64,000 nt of DNA, taken from the NCBI GenBank assembly GCA_041662485.1, contig JBAZSJ010000010.1, forward strand, positions 1 through 64,000. The letters are read 5' to 3'. The notes under the pieces are model-generated. The model did no database searches. It worked only from the letters and a program-made list of their open reading frames with translations, and had not been told where the DNA came from. Positions 1 to 8,015 of this stretch are shown piece by piece (the stretch's first letter is position 1; every line of letters begins with the position of its first letter). The stretch comes from Rariglobus sp041662485. GTDB taxonomy: Bacteria; Verrucomicrobiota; Verrucomicrobiia; Opitutales; Opitutaceae. The position numbers and the translations under genes are program-made.

Positions 1-72
1 AGCCTTTGGGAGAAACTGCTCTCGCCCAACCCCAACTGCAATGCAGTCGGAACTCGCCCACGCCCTGCGTAG
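1..72 (+). CDS. Possible C-terminal end of a gene entering from the left
   Basis: The first frame is open from the window edge to a TAG at 70-72, giving about 23 residues. The piece is too short to identify and could be chance. Apart from the repeat at 152-228, I see nothing else up to the small gene at 334. Confidence 0.2.
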   Translation, partial: SLWEKLLSPNPNCNAVGTRPRPA

Positions 73-151
73 CGCACTCGCTCAAAAATCACCTCGAAAA
101 TCACGTTCCTACTGCATCGTTACGGCTGAGTCTAGCGTAATAGGGTGACAG

Positions 152-228
152 GTAGGGACGGACCGCTGGGCTGTCCGTTGCGCGGTGCCCAGTGGTAAAT
201 CACGGCGGGCCCAGCGGTCCCGCCCTAC
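152..228. repeat. GTAG-type palindromic repeat pair (REP/BIME-like)
   Basis: The unit opens GTAGGGACGGACCGCTGGGC and closes with the inverted partner ending CGGTCCCGCCCTAC, with a short middle between. Nearly the same element lies at 54918-55006. A GTAG end and a palindromic arm are hallmarks of REP sequences moved by RAYT transposases. No RAYT gene is in this window. Confidence 0.8.
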
Positions 229-333
229 CTGGAAATCGTCGCTCTATTATGCAAGGCTCAGTAAGACTACCATGGCGGACACGGCGGTCCGCCCTCCATC
301 AGCGCTATCGTCCCACAGTTTTTCAGAGCTTCC

Positions 334-663
334 TTAAATCTGTCCACGCAGGCTGCTGATCATGGCGATGAGGCGGTGGACGTTTTCGGGGGCGATGCGG
401 TCGGTGACGACGGTATGCGGGTAGTTGTGCTCGATGTCGAGGTGCAGGCCGTCTTCGCTGCCGGGTCGCACGAAATCCTCGATAAAATCCATGCCGCCCT
501 TGGGTTTGATCCAGTGATAATAGGGATCGGGGTCGTCCGACTCGATCACGATGTGATCGTGCAGGAAGACGTTGCAGTAGAGCGTGAGATCGCGGAACGA
601 CGCGAACCACGTGGGCGGATTCACCAGCCGGTCTCGTATGATAAGCGTCATCGAGGAATCCAT
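334..663 (-). CDS. Hypothetical protein, 109 aa
   Basis: This is a small soluble protein with a balanced composition (several Trp, His, Asp and Tyr residues) that does not look like a random GC-rich reading frame. I recognise no domain or motif. Two in-frame starts are possible, at 663 and at the Met four codons later (651), and neither has a clear ribosome binding site. It stands alone, divergent from gpmI. The overlapping plus-strand reading frame looks like a shadow. Confidence 0.6.
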   Translation of the reverse strand: MDSSMTLIIRDRLVNPPTWFASFRDLTLYCNVFLHDHIVIESDDPDPYYHWIKPKGGMDFIEDFVRPGSEDGLHLDIEHNYPHTVVTDRIAPENVHRLIAMISSLRGQI

Positions 664-805
664 TTTAGCATGGCGACTGCCAACATGGACGCGCGGCGGT
701 TTTTATTTCGGCGGATAAGCGGAAATGATGAAGGCGGGTGCTCACCCCAGTTTTGACTTTTATCCGTGAGTATCCCTGTCATCCGTGGTCTACCTTAACT
801 TTTCT

Positions 806-2398
806 ATGAGCACACCGCGTAAACCTGTTCTTCTCATCATCCGCGACGGCTGGGGCAGCAACCCGCATCCCGAGCAGGCCAAGTTCAACGCCGTGGCGTT
901 GGCAAAGAAGCCGGCCGACGACGCCCTGCGCGCGCACTCGCCGTTCTCGCTCGTAAGCGCCAGCGGCCTGGACGTGGGCCTGCCCGACGGACAGATGGGC
1001 AACTCCGAGGTCGGTCATGAGAACATCGGCGCCGGCCGCATCGTCGACCAGGAACTCGTGCGCCTGAACAAGCTTTTCACCGACAAACAGCTCGCGACCA
1101 ACGCCACCTGGCACGGCGTCGTCGCCCGCATCAAGGCTTCGCCCACCGCCAAGCTCCATCTCATGGGCATCGTCTCGGACGGCGGCGTGCATGGCATGCT
1201 GGAGCATCTCTACGGACTGCTCGTGCAGGCGAAGCTCGACGGCATTCCGGCGGATCGAGTGTTCGTGCACGGGTTCACCGACGGCCGTGACACCGCGCCG
1301 ACGAGCGGCCTCGGGTTCATCCGTGCGGTCGAGGCCAAGATCAAGGAACTCGGCTACGGTCGCATCGCCTCCGTTTGCGGTCGCTTCTGGATCATGGACC
1401 GCGACAACCGCTGGGAACGTGTGAAGAAAGGTTACGATCTGCTGACCGGCCGCGCATTTGCCGCGACGGCGACGTCGGCCGAGGCCGCCATCCAGAATTA
1501 CTACGACCACCCGCTCAGCGCGACGCAGAACGGCGACGAGTTTGTGCCGCCGACCGCCATCGTCGGCGCCGACGGCAAGCCTCTCGCGACGTTCGCGAAC
1601 GGCGACGCGGTGGTGTTCTACAACTACCGCGGCGACCGTCCCCGCGAGATCACGAAGGCCTTCGTGCTGGATGATTTCAAGGAGTTCGACCGCGGCGCGA
1701 AGCTCGATCTCTACTACGCCACGATGACCGAGTATGAGGCCGGCCTGCCGGTGAAGGTCATCTCGCCCAAGCCTCCCAAGTTGAAAAACATCCTGGGCGA
1801 AGTTGTAGCCAACGCGGGACTCGCCCAGTTCCGCTGCGCCGAGACGGAGAAGAATCCCCACGTCACGTTTTTCTTTAACAACTATCGCAAGGAGCCGTTT
1901 CCCGGCCAGGAAAACGCCTGCCCGTCCAGCCCCAAGGTCGCGACCTACGACATGCAGCCCGAGATGGCCGCGGCCGAGGTGACCGCGCTGGCGAAGGCGG
2001 CGATCTTGTCCGGCAAGTTCGGCTTCATCGCCGTGAACTACGCCAACCCCGACATGGTCGGACACACGGGTTCCATCCCGGCGACGGTCAAGGCCTGCGA
2101 GGCCACCGATGCCGGCGTGGGCGAGTTGCTGACGGCCTTGAAACAGGTCGGCGGCAAGGCGCTCGTCTGTGCAGATCACGGCAACGCCGAGCAGATGTGG
2201 GATCCCGTGCTCAACGGACCGCACACCGCGCACACGCTCAACCTCGTCGAGGTGTTTGCCGTGGGCGAGGGGCTTGTCGCGGGCAAAACCAAGATGCGCA
2301 TGGGCGGGCGTCTGGCGGACATCGCTCCGACGATCCTCGATCTCATGGGTCTCCCCAAGCCGGTCGAGATGACGGGTGAGAGCCTGATCTTGAAGTGA
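806..2398 (+). CDS. gpmI: 2,3-bisphosphoglycerate-independent phosphoglycerate mutase
   Basis: This cytoplasmic glycolytic enzyme interconverts 3- and 2-phosphoglycerate using two metal ions (Mn in most relatives) and a phosphoserine intermediate. At 530 aa it has the family's usual length. The N-terminus reads VLLIIRDGWG, the metal-binding start of the phosphatase domain. The stretch GQMGNSEVGHENIGAGR carries the catalytic serine. Near the C-terminus CADHGNAEQM supplies further metal ligands, preceded by the VGHTGS segment. I chose the ATG at 806 rather than an upstream GTG because MSTPRKPVLL matches the family start. It is a single gene with no operon partner. Confidence 0.95.
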   Translation: MSTPRKPVLLIIRDGWGSNPHPEQAKFNAVALAKKPADDALRAHSPFSLVSASGLDVGLPDGQMGNSEVGHENIGAGRIVDQELVRLNKLFTDKQLATNATWHGVVARIKASPTAKLHLMGIVSDGGVHGMLEHLYGLLVQAKLDGIPADRVFVHGFTDGRDTAPTSGLGFIRAVEAKIKELGYGRIASVCGRFWIMDRDNRWERVKKGYDLLTGRAFAATATSAEAAIQNYYDHPLSATQNGDEFVPPTAIVGADGKPLATFANGDAVVFYNYRGDRPREITKAFVLDDFKEFDRGAKLDLYYATMTEYEAGLPVKVISPKPPKLKNILGEVVANAGLAQFRCAETEKNPHVTFFFNNYRKEPFPGQENACPSSPKVATYDMQPEMAAAEVTALAKAAILSGKFGFIAVNYANPDMVGHTGSIPATVKACEATDAGVGELLTALKQVGGKALVCADHGNAEQMWDPVLNGPHTAHTLNLVEVFAVGEGLVAGKTKMRMGGRLADIAPTILDLMGLPKPVEMTGESLILK

Positions 2399-2449
2399 CG
2401 TGCGAACTCCTCTGCGCGTGGACTGCGGTCCCGTGCAGAGGCCTGCCGT

Positions 2450-2779
2450 TCACCGGCGCGCGATGACGTCGTGCTGAAAAACCAACACCTGGGTGCCGGG
2501 GGAGGCGGTTTGCAACGTGTTGACCACGTCATCGGTGGCCTCGCCGATGTCATCAAGGATGACCATGGCGGCGCGATCCCATTTGAGGCGATTGCGGGCG
2601 AGGGCCACGGAAGGCAGCCACACGACGGACAACTTTCGGTCGTCTTCGCGAAGCAGGTCTCCCACGGCTCCCACCAATGAGGGGCGCGATGTGATCACAA
2701 ACACCAGCTTGGGGAATGTCGGGCATACCCTTACCGATAGAATGGCCGGACTGCGAAAAACAGGTGAGCGGGTGATCAT
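2450..2779 (-). CDS. Hypothetical protein, 109 aa, possibly receiver-like
   Basis: The protein has alternating hydrophobic strands: KLVFVITSRPSLVGAV early, AAMVILDDIGEA in the middle and TQVLVFQHDV at the end. This order resembles a small Rossmann or response-regulator receiver fold with an acidic strand end (LDD). The phosphoacceptor and lysine pattern of a true receiver cannot be confirmed by eye. It lies alone between gpmI and aspS and faces aspS divergently. A degenerate receiver is one reading and an unrelated alpha/beta protein is another. Confidence 0.5.
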   Translation of the reverse strand: MITRSPVFRSPAILSVRVCPTFPKLVFVITSRPSLVGAVGDLLREDDRKLSVVWLPSVALARNRLKWDRAAMVILDDIGEATDDVVNTLQTASPGTQVLVFQHDVIARR

Positions 2780-2958
2780 GGGGTGTGGTTGTTTGAACTG
2801 TGCTCATCCTGCCGGATTCGAGGTTTTTAGGATATCAGGCGTTCCCTCCCGTTTCGCTTGGGTAAACACCCCTGTGGGGCTAGGTGATTTTACACGGGGT
2901 GAGTTTAGATTTGCCGTCATCAGGCCGCGTGCGCTTAGGTGAACGACTTTCGACAATC

Positions 2959-4746
2959 ATGAAGCGCACCCATCACTGTGCCCAGCTCACCCTGGCCGAC
3001 CTCAACACGACCGTCTCGCTCCTCGGCTGGGTGGACTCCATCCGCGACCATGGCGGCATCCTCTTTATCGATCTGCGTGACCGTAAGGGGATTACGCAGG
3101 TTAAATTCGACCCCCAGACCAACCCCGAACTGGGTGCTCAGGCGACGCACATCAAGCCGGAGTCCGTCATCGGCATCACCGGCACGGTCGTCGGCCGCCC
3201 CGAGGGCACCGTCAACAAGACTCTGCCCACCGGCGCCATCGAGATCGATGCAACCGCGCTGACCATTCACAATCTCTCCGACACCCCCCCGTTCCCGCTC
3301 GACGACATCGGCGGCGACAAGGTCAACGAGGACCTGCGTCTCACCTATCGTTACCTCGACCTGCGCCGTCCGAAGATGCGCAAAAACCTTCAGGTGCGCC
3401 ACCGCGCCGCGAAGTCCATCCGCGACTATTTCGACTCTCAGGAATTCATCGAGGTTGAGACGCCTGCGCTCTTCAAGTCCACGCCCGAAGGCGCCCGCGA
3501 ATACCTCGTGCCTTCGCGCATCCATCCCGGCGAGTTCTACGCGCTCTCGCAGTCGCCCCAGCAGTTCAAACAGATCCTCATGGTCGCCGGCGTGGAAAAA
3601 TATTTCCAGATCGCCCGCTGCTTCCGCGACGAAGATTTGCGCGCCGACCGCCAGATGGAGTTCACCCAGGTGGACGTCGAGGCGTCGTTTATCACCCGCG
3701 AGGATGTTTACGCGCTCTTCGAGGGCATGGTGCAGAAAGTCTGGAAGGATGTGCTCAACGTCGACATTCCCGCGCCGTTCCTGCGCATGCCGTTTCATGA
3801 TGCGATGAATCGCTTCGGCGTGGACAAGCCCGATATGCGCTTCGGCTTCGAACTCACCGACCTTTCCGAGACGTTCAAGGACTCCGCCTTCAAGGTATTT
3901 CAGTCCACCGTGGCCGGCGGCGGCTCCATCAAGGCGGTCAACGCCAAGGGACTCGCCGATCTCACGCAGGGCGAACTCAAGGCCCTCGAAGACATCGCAA
4001 AATCACTCGGCGCGAAAGGCCTCGCCTTCATCAAGGCCGAGAAGGGCGAATGGAAATCGCCTATCGTGAAATTCTTCAGCGACGCCGAGAAAGCCGCCAT
4101 TACCGCCAAGCTCGGGGTGGAGGAGGGCGACATGGTGTTCTTCGCCGCCGCTCCGTGGGAAAAGGCCTGCGCCATCCTTGGCCGCATCCGCCTCGAGGCC
4201 GCCCAACTGCTCGCCAAGCGCGGCAAGCTCACCATCCGCGCCGACGACTGGAAATTTCTTTGGGTCATCGATTTTCCGCTCATGTCCTACGACGAGGAGC
4301 GCGGCGGCTACGCGGCCACGCACCATCCGTTCACCGCGCCGGTGCCGGAGGACGCCGCGTATCTCGACAGCGATCCGAAGCGCGTGCGCGGACAGCACTA
4401 CGATCTCGTGCTTAACGGCATGGAGCTCGGCGGCGGTTCCATCCGTATTCACCAACCCGCTTTGCAGAAAAAAGTTTTTGAAGATGTGCTCAAGATTCCG
4501 GCCGATGTGGTCGAGAGCCGTTTCGGCTACATGCTCAAGGCCTTCACCTACGGCGCGCCTCCGCACGGCGGCATCGCCTTCGGCCTCGACCGCATGGTCG
4601 CTCTGCTCTGCGGCACGACGAGCATCCGCGACGTGATAGCATTTCCAAAAACGCAGAAGGGCCAGGATCTCATGGCGCAGAGCCCGACGCCGGTCACGGC
4701 GAAACAGCTCAAGGAACTGCACATTCAAACTGTAATGCCCGCGTAA
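2959..4746 (+). CDS. aspS: Aspartyl-tRNA synthetase
   Basis: This class II synthetase charges tRNA with aspartate. At 595 aa it is the long bacterial type. In order it shows an N-terminal OB-fold anticodon-binding domain (about residues 1-105), the class II core with QSPQQFKQ and the motif 2 stretch RCFRDEDLRADRQMEFTQVD, the bacterial GAD insertion (about 300-410), and motif 3 GGIAFGLDRM near the C-terminus. The ATG at 2959 starts MKRTHHCAQLT, which aligns with family starts; an upstream in-frame extension has no family resemblance. Whether it discriminates Asp-only or also serves Asn-tRNA cannot be told from this window. A terminator follows. Confidence 0.95.
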   Translation: MKRTHHCAQLTLADLNTTVSLLGWVDSIRDHGGILFIDLRDRKGITQVKFDPQTNPELGAQATHIKPESVIGITGTVVGRPEGTVNKTLPTGAIEIDATALTIHNLSDTPPFPLDDIGGDKVNEDLRLTYRYLDLRRPKMRKNLQVRHRAAKSIRDYFDSQEFIEVETPALFKSTPEGAREYLVPSRIHPGEFYALSQSPQQFKQILMVAGVEKYFQIARCFRDEDLRADRQMEFTQVDVEASFITREDVYALFEGMVQKVWKDVLNVDIPAPFLRMPFHDAMNRFGVDKPDMRFGFELTDLSETFKDSAFKVFQSTVAGGGSIKAVNAKGLADLTQGELKALEDIAKSLGAKGLAFIKAEKGEWKSPIVKFFSDAEKAAITAKLGVEEGDMVFFAAAPWEKACAILGRIRLEAAQLLAKRGKLTIRADDWKFLWVIDFPLMSYDEERGGYAATHHPFTAPVPEDAAYLDSDPKRVRGQHYDLVLNGMELGGGSIRIHQPALQKKVFEDVLKIPADVVESRFGYMLKAFTYGAPPHGGIAFGLDRMVALLCGTTSIRDVIAFPKTQKGQDLMAQSPTPVTAKQLKELHIQTVMPA

Positions 4747-4771
4747 GGACAAATTCGGTTCATACCATCGA

Positions 4772-4798
4772 GACCGGTCGCAAGACCGGTCTTTTTTG
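4772..4798 (+). terminator. Rho-independent terminator after aspS
   Basis: The arms GACCGGTC and GACCGGTC flank a GCAA loop and are followed by a run of T. It separates aspS from amtB. Confidence 0.85.
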
Positions 4799-4881
4799 TT
4801 GGCTGCGTGTCGCTGGCACGTCCGGTGCTATCGGGGTTGATGAGCAATCCGTCCTCAGCACAACAACCATCCATCAGACTC

Positions 4882-6312
4882 ATGAACAGAATGCCATCCA
4901 ACTTCTGGTCGGGCCTTGCGAAAGCGGGTCTTTGTTCCCTCCTCCTTGCCACGGTCGCGTGCGCCTCGCTGCACGCCCAAGACGCGGCCGCTGCGGTCGC
5001 GGCGACGCCGGCGCCTGAGGCGCCCGCCGCCGAGGTCGTAGCCTATCTTCCCCAAAAGGTGGCCGACATCATGTGGCTGTGTCTCACCGCCTTCCTCGTG
5101 TTCTTCATGCAGGCGGGCTTCGCCATGGTCGAGACGGGCCTCACCCGCGCGAAGAACGCCTGCAACATCATGATGAAAAATCTGATGGATTTCTGCATCG
5201 GTGCGCTCGCCTTCTGGGCGGTCGGTTATGCGATCATGTATGGCACGCACGGCAACTCCTACTTTGGTTGGGACGCCGATCTCCTGATGCTGGGCTCCGG
5301 CACGTCCGGCCAGGATTATGGCCTGAGCGCGAGCTGGCTCTTCCAGGTGGTGTTCGCCGCCACGGCCGCGACGATCGTGTCGGGCGCCATGGCCGAGCGC
5401 ACCAAGTTCATCGCCTACTGCTTCTACTCGCTCATCATCTCTCTTCTCCTTTACCCGGTCACGGGCCACTGGATATGGGGTGGCGGCTGGCTGAGCAGCA
5501 TGGGCATGCGCGACTTCGCCGGTTCGACCGTCGTTCACTCCGTCGGCGCCTGGGCTTCGCTGGCCGGTTGCATCGTGATCGGTCCCCGTATGGGCAAGTT
5601 CACCGCCGATGGTAAGATCAATCCCATCCCCGGCCACAATTTGGTTCTGACCGCCCTCGGCGTGTTCATCCTCTGGTTCGGCTGGTATGGCTTCAATCCC
5701 GGTTCCACGCTGCTGGCGGTCGGCGGCATTTCCCACATCGCGGTCACCACGACCCTCGGTGCCGCCGCCGGTGCGTTGGGCTCCATGCTCATCACTTGGA
5801 TTCGCTTCGGAAAACCCGACCTTTCGATGACCCTGAACGGCACCTTGGCCGGCTTGGTCGCCATCACCGCGCCTTGCGCTTCCGTCTCCACGGGCGGCGC
5901 GGTCGCCATCGGTTTTGTCGCAGGCATCCTTGTGTTCCTCTCCGTGCTCTTCATCGAGACGAAGCTCAAGATTGACGATCCTGTGGGCGCCATTTCGGTT
6001 CACGGCGTTTGCGGAGCTTGGGGCACGCTTTCCATCGGGCTCTTCGGGAGCCGGGCGATTGATCTGCCCTACTGGTCCGATACCACGGCCATCGCGGACG
6101 GTCTTTTCTACGGCGGCGGCGTGCACCAGTTGTTCGTCCAGTTCGTCGGCGTGGCGAGCGTCTTCGCCTTCACCTTCGTGAGCGCCTTTATCTTCTTCAA
6201 AATACTCAAGGCCACCATCGGTCTTCGTGTGTCGGCAGAAGAGGAGTCCATGGGCTTGGATGTCGCCGAACACGGCCAGGAGTCCTATCCGAACTTCGTG
6301 GTTCGAGAATAA
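4882..6312 (+). CDS. amtB: Ammonium transporter (Amt family)
   Basis: This inner-membrane trimeric channel takes up ammonium. The 476-aa product begins with a cleavable-looking signal peptide (LCSLLLATVACASLHAQ), then an Ala/Pro-rich linker, then about eleven membrane segments. Family hallmarks include FFMQAGFAMVETG in the first helix, MAERTKF, GHWIWGGGW, DFAGSTVVHSVG, WFGWYGFNPGS and the HGVCGAWG segment holding a pore histidine. The start at 4882 (MNRMPSNFW) gives a sensible signal peptide; a second ATG lies at 4891. Two PII genes follow immediately, the classic arrangement in which PII plugs the channel under nitrogen excess. Confidence 0.95.
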   Translation: MNRMPSNFWSGLAKAGLCSLLLATVACASLHAQDAAAAVAATPAPEAPAAEVVAYLPQKVADIMWLCLTAFLVFFMQAGFAMVETGLTRAKNACNIMMKNLMDFCIGALAFWAVGYAIMYGTHGNSYFGWDADLLMLGSGTSGQDYGLSASWLFQVVFAATAATIVSGAMAERTKFIAYCFYSLIISLLLYPVTGHWIWGGGWLSSMGMRDFAGSTVVHSVGAWASLAGCIVIGPRMGKFTADGKINPIPGHNLVLTALGVFILWFGWYGFNPGSTLLAVGGISHIAVTTTLGAAAGALGSMLITWIRFGKPDLSMTLNGTLAGLVAITAPCASVSTGGAVAIGFVAGILVFLSVLFIETKLKIDDPVGAISVHGVCGAWGTLSIGLFGSRAIDLPYWSDTTAIADGLFYGGGVHQLFVQFVGVASVFAFTFVSAFIFFKILKATIGLRVSAEEESMGLDVAEHGQESYPNFVVRE

Positions 6313-6348
6313 TTCATCCTCATAACCCATCCAAACATTCTGCACCCT

Positions 6349-6687
6349 ATGAAACTTATCATCGCCATCATCAAACCGTTCAAGCTGGAGGAAGTGAAGG
6401 AGGCCCTTGCCGGAATCGGCATCGAGGGCATGACGGTGACCGAGGTCAAAGGCTTCGGCCGCCAGAAGGGCCACACCGAAATCTACCGCGGTTCCGAATA
6501 CACGGTGGATTTCCTCCCCAAGGTAAAGGTCGAGGTCGTCGTGTCCGACGAAATGGCCGGAAAGACGGTTGATACCATCGTGAAGGCCGCCAAGACCGAG
6601 AAGATCGGCGACGGCAAGGTCTTCGTGATCGGCGTCGAGGACGCGATCCGCATCCGCACCGACGAGCGCGGCGACGCGGCAATCTGA
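6349..6687 (+). CDS. glnK: Nitrogen regulatory protein PII, copy 1 (GlnK-like)
   Basis: This trimeric signal protein binds ATP/ADP and 2-oxoglutarate and controls AmtB and glutamine metabolism. Its 112 aa is the exact family length. It starts MKLIIAIIKPFKLEEVKEAL, carries the T-loop tyrosine in RGSEYTVDF (uridylylation site in relatives), and ends with the C-terminal signature VRIRTDERG-like IRIRTDERGDAAI. It lies 36 bases after amtB, so co-transcription is very likely. GlnK versus GlnB naming is uncertain because a second, very similar copy follows. Confidence 0.93.
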   Translation: MKLIIAIIKPFKLEEVKEALAGIGIEGMTVTEVKGFGRQKGHTEIYRGSEYTVDFLPKVKVEVVVSDEMAGKTVDTIVKAAKTEKIGDGKVFVIGVEDAIRIRTDERGDAAI

Positions 6688-6710
6688 CGGTGGTCGGATT
6701 TTGGCAAAGA

Positions 6711-6746
6711 GAGGTCGTTTCCTGCCGGGAACGGCCTCTTTTTTTG
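6711..6746 (+). terminator. Terminator after the first PII gene
   Basis: GAGGTCGTTTCC pairs with GGGAACGGCCTC around a short loop, followed by seven T. It closes the amtB-PII unit, so the second PII gene should have its own promoter in 6747-6865. Confidence 0.85.
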
Positions 6747-6865
6747 GCCTCTGAGAGGGAAAGAGGCAGACGTTGCCCATGAAAAAAAGCATGAAAGGGA
6801 ACGGAAGCTTGCGCCCGCCGTCAGTTGGCTTTACTCCTACAAAGAACCCCGAAATTCTACTCTGA

Positions 6866-7204
6866 ATGAAACTCATCATCGCCATCATCAAGCCCTTCAA
6901 GCTGGAGGAAGTTAAGGAAGCCCTCGCCGAAATCGGTGTAGAAGGCATGACCGTGACCGAAGTCAAAGGCTTCGGACGCCAGAAGGGTCACACTGAAATC
7001 TACCGCGGTTCCGAATACACCGTGGACTTCCTTCCCAAGGTGAAGATCGAGGTCGTAGTTTCCGACGATCTTCTCACCAAGACGGTCGAGACCATCGTGA
7101 AGGCCGCCAAGACCGGCAAGATCGGCGACGGCAAGGTTTTCGTCCTCAACATCGAGGAAGTGGTCCGCATCCGCACCGACGAGCGCGGCGACGCGGCGAT
7201 CTGA
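6866..7204 (+). CDS. glnB: Nitrogen regulatory protein PII, copy 2
   Basis: This is a second 112-aa PII protein, nearly identical to copy 1 through residue 55, including the T-loop tyrosine. Differences cluster after the T-loop: SDDLLTKTVETIV replaces SDEMAGKTVDTIV, and VLNIEEVVRIR replaces VIGVEDAIRIR. The pair looks like a recent tandem duplication with some divergence around the nucleotide site. A terminator on each side suggests separate control, which would fit one copy serving AmtB and one serving other nitrogen targets. That split is inference. Confidence 0.92.
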   Translation: MKLIIAIIKPFKLEEVKEALAEIGVEGMTVTEVKGFGRQKGHTEIYRGSEYTVDFLPKVKIEVVVSDDLLTKTVETIVKAAKTGKIGDGKVFVLNIEEVVRIRTDERGDAAI

Positions 7205-7225
7205 GCTCGGAGCACCTTTTGCTTT

Positions 7226-7257
7226 TCAAGCCGGCCCTTTTTTGGGTCGGCTTTTTT
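7226..7257 (+). terminator. Terminator after the second PII gene
   Basis: AAGCCGGCCC and GGGTCGGCTT form a stem around a T-rich loop, followed by six T. Confidence 0.85.
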
Positions 7258-7282
7258 GTGTCCGTGTTACACGGCGAATGAG

Positions 7283-7427
7283 GCGTTTTAAGTTAAACTG
7301 TAGTCGCTGATCGGCTGCGCGGAGGACGGACCTCCAGGTCCGTCCTGATGATTGTTCGAGGGAGTCCACTGGGATCGGACCGGGAGGTCCGACCTCCTTT
7401 TCGGCTACAGTTTAATTCTAAAATGCG
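7283..7427. repeat. Large inverted repeat (MITE-like) with an inner GGAG palindrome
   Basis: Outer arms GCGTTTTAAGTTAAACTGTAG and CTACAGTTTAATTCTAAAATGC are imperfect inverted copies. They enclose two hairpins of the form GGAGGACGGACCTCC / GGAGGTCCGACCTCC. The GTAG/CTAC ends lie at 7300 and 7408. The right end abuts the stop codon of the next gene. Confidence 0.75.
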
Positions 7428-7910
7428 TTACTGGAGTTGGCCGGCCTGATAGCGAATCGCCCGCTGATAGGCGCTGATTCCCAAGTCTTCGCTGGTCTCA
7501 ACGAGCGTCGTCAGGACAAGTTGCATCGCCTCTGCGTGGCGACCTGCGCTGTGCAGTGCCATGGACAGAAAGACCTCGAACTCACGATTCTCGGGGAACT
7601 GCCGTCGCCCGGTCTCCAGAACCTCAACGGCTCGTGCGGCCTGACCGGTGGCGCGCAAGGTCGCTCCCAATCCAATGAACGCGCCTGAGAGTTCTCCGGG
7701 GGATAGCCCCAACGCGACGGCCTTCTCATAGAGCGGGATCGCCTCGGCCGGCCTGCCTAAAACGTCCAGCGTCCAGGCGAGTTGATAGTTGATCTCCGCG
7801 ACGTTGGGGTGACGCCCATCGAGTTTCTGGAGCAGGCCAAGCACATGCTCGATCTGCCCGCCATGGCGCGCGCCCACGATGGCGTCGAGTTCAGGTTTCC
7901 AATCGGACAT
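7428..7910 (-). CDS. Small tetratricopeptide-repeat protein, 160 aa
   Basis: The protein is all helical with about three TPR units. The clearest is AEINYQLAWTLDVLGRPAEA (about residues 38-57), followed by SGAFIGLGATLRATGQAARA and FEVFLSMALHSAGRHAEA. TPR proteins act as protein-binding scaffolds; the partner is unknown. I placed the start at 7910 (MSDWKPELDA) because a longer frame to 7934 would run into the repeat at 7923-8007. It stands alone between two repeats. Confidence 0.8.
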   Translation of the reverse strand: MSDWKPELDAIVGARHGGQIEHVLGLLQKLDGRHPNVAEINYQLAWTLDVLGRPAEAIPLYEKAVALGLSPGELSGAFIGLGATLRATGQAARAVEVLETGRRQFPENREFEVFLSMALHSAGRHAEAMQLVLTTLVETSEDLGISAYQRAIRYQAGQLQ

Positions 7911-7922
7911 GCGGATGATCGT

Positions 7923-8007
7923 GTAGGAGCCCATTTATGGGCGATGTGAGAGATACGATAATGTTGGATCTACGTATGGTGTTCATCGCCCATAAATGGG
8001 CTCCTAC
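7923..8007. repeat. GTAG-type inverted repeat pair (BIME)
   Basis: GTAGGAGCCCATTTATGGGC at the left is mirrored by GCCCATAAATGGGCTCCTAC at the right, with about 45 bases between. It fills the gap between the TPR gene and thrS and may also act as their boundary hairpin. Confidence 0.85.
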
Positions 8008-8015
8008 CTTCCGGA

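Noticed and set aside
779..2233. 484-aa minus-strand frame opposite gpmI
   Set aside because: It is a shadow of a strongly conserved gene and contains no recognisable domain.
4855..6966. 703-aa minus-strand reading frame across amtB and the PII genes
   Set aside because: It is antisense to three clear genes and crosses a terminator; the translation is Glu/Gly/Arg/His-rich noise common in high-GC DNA.
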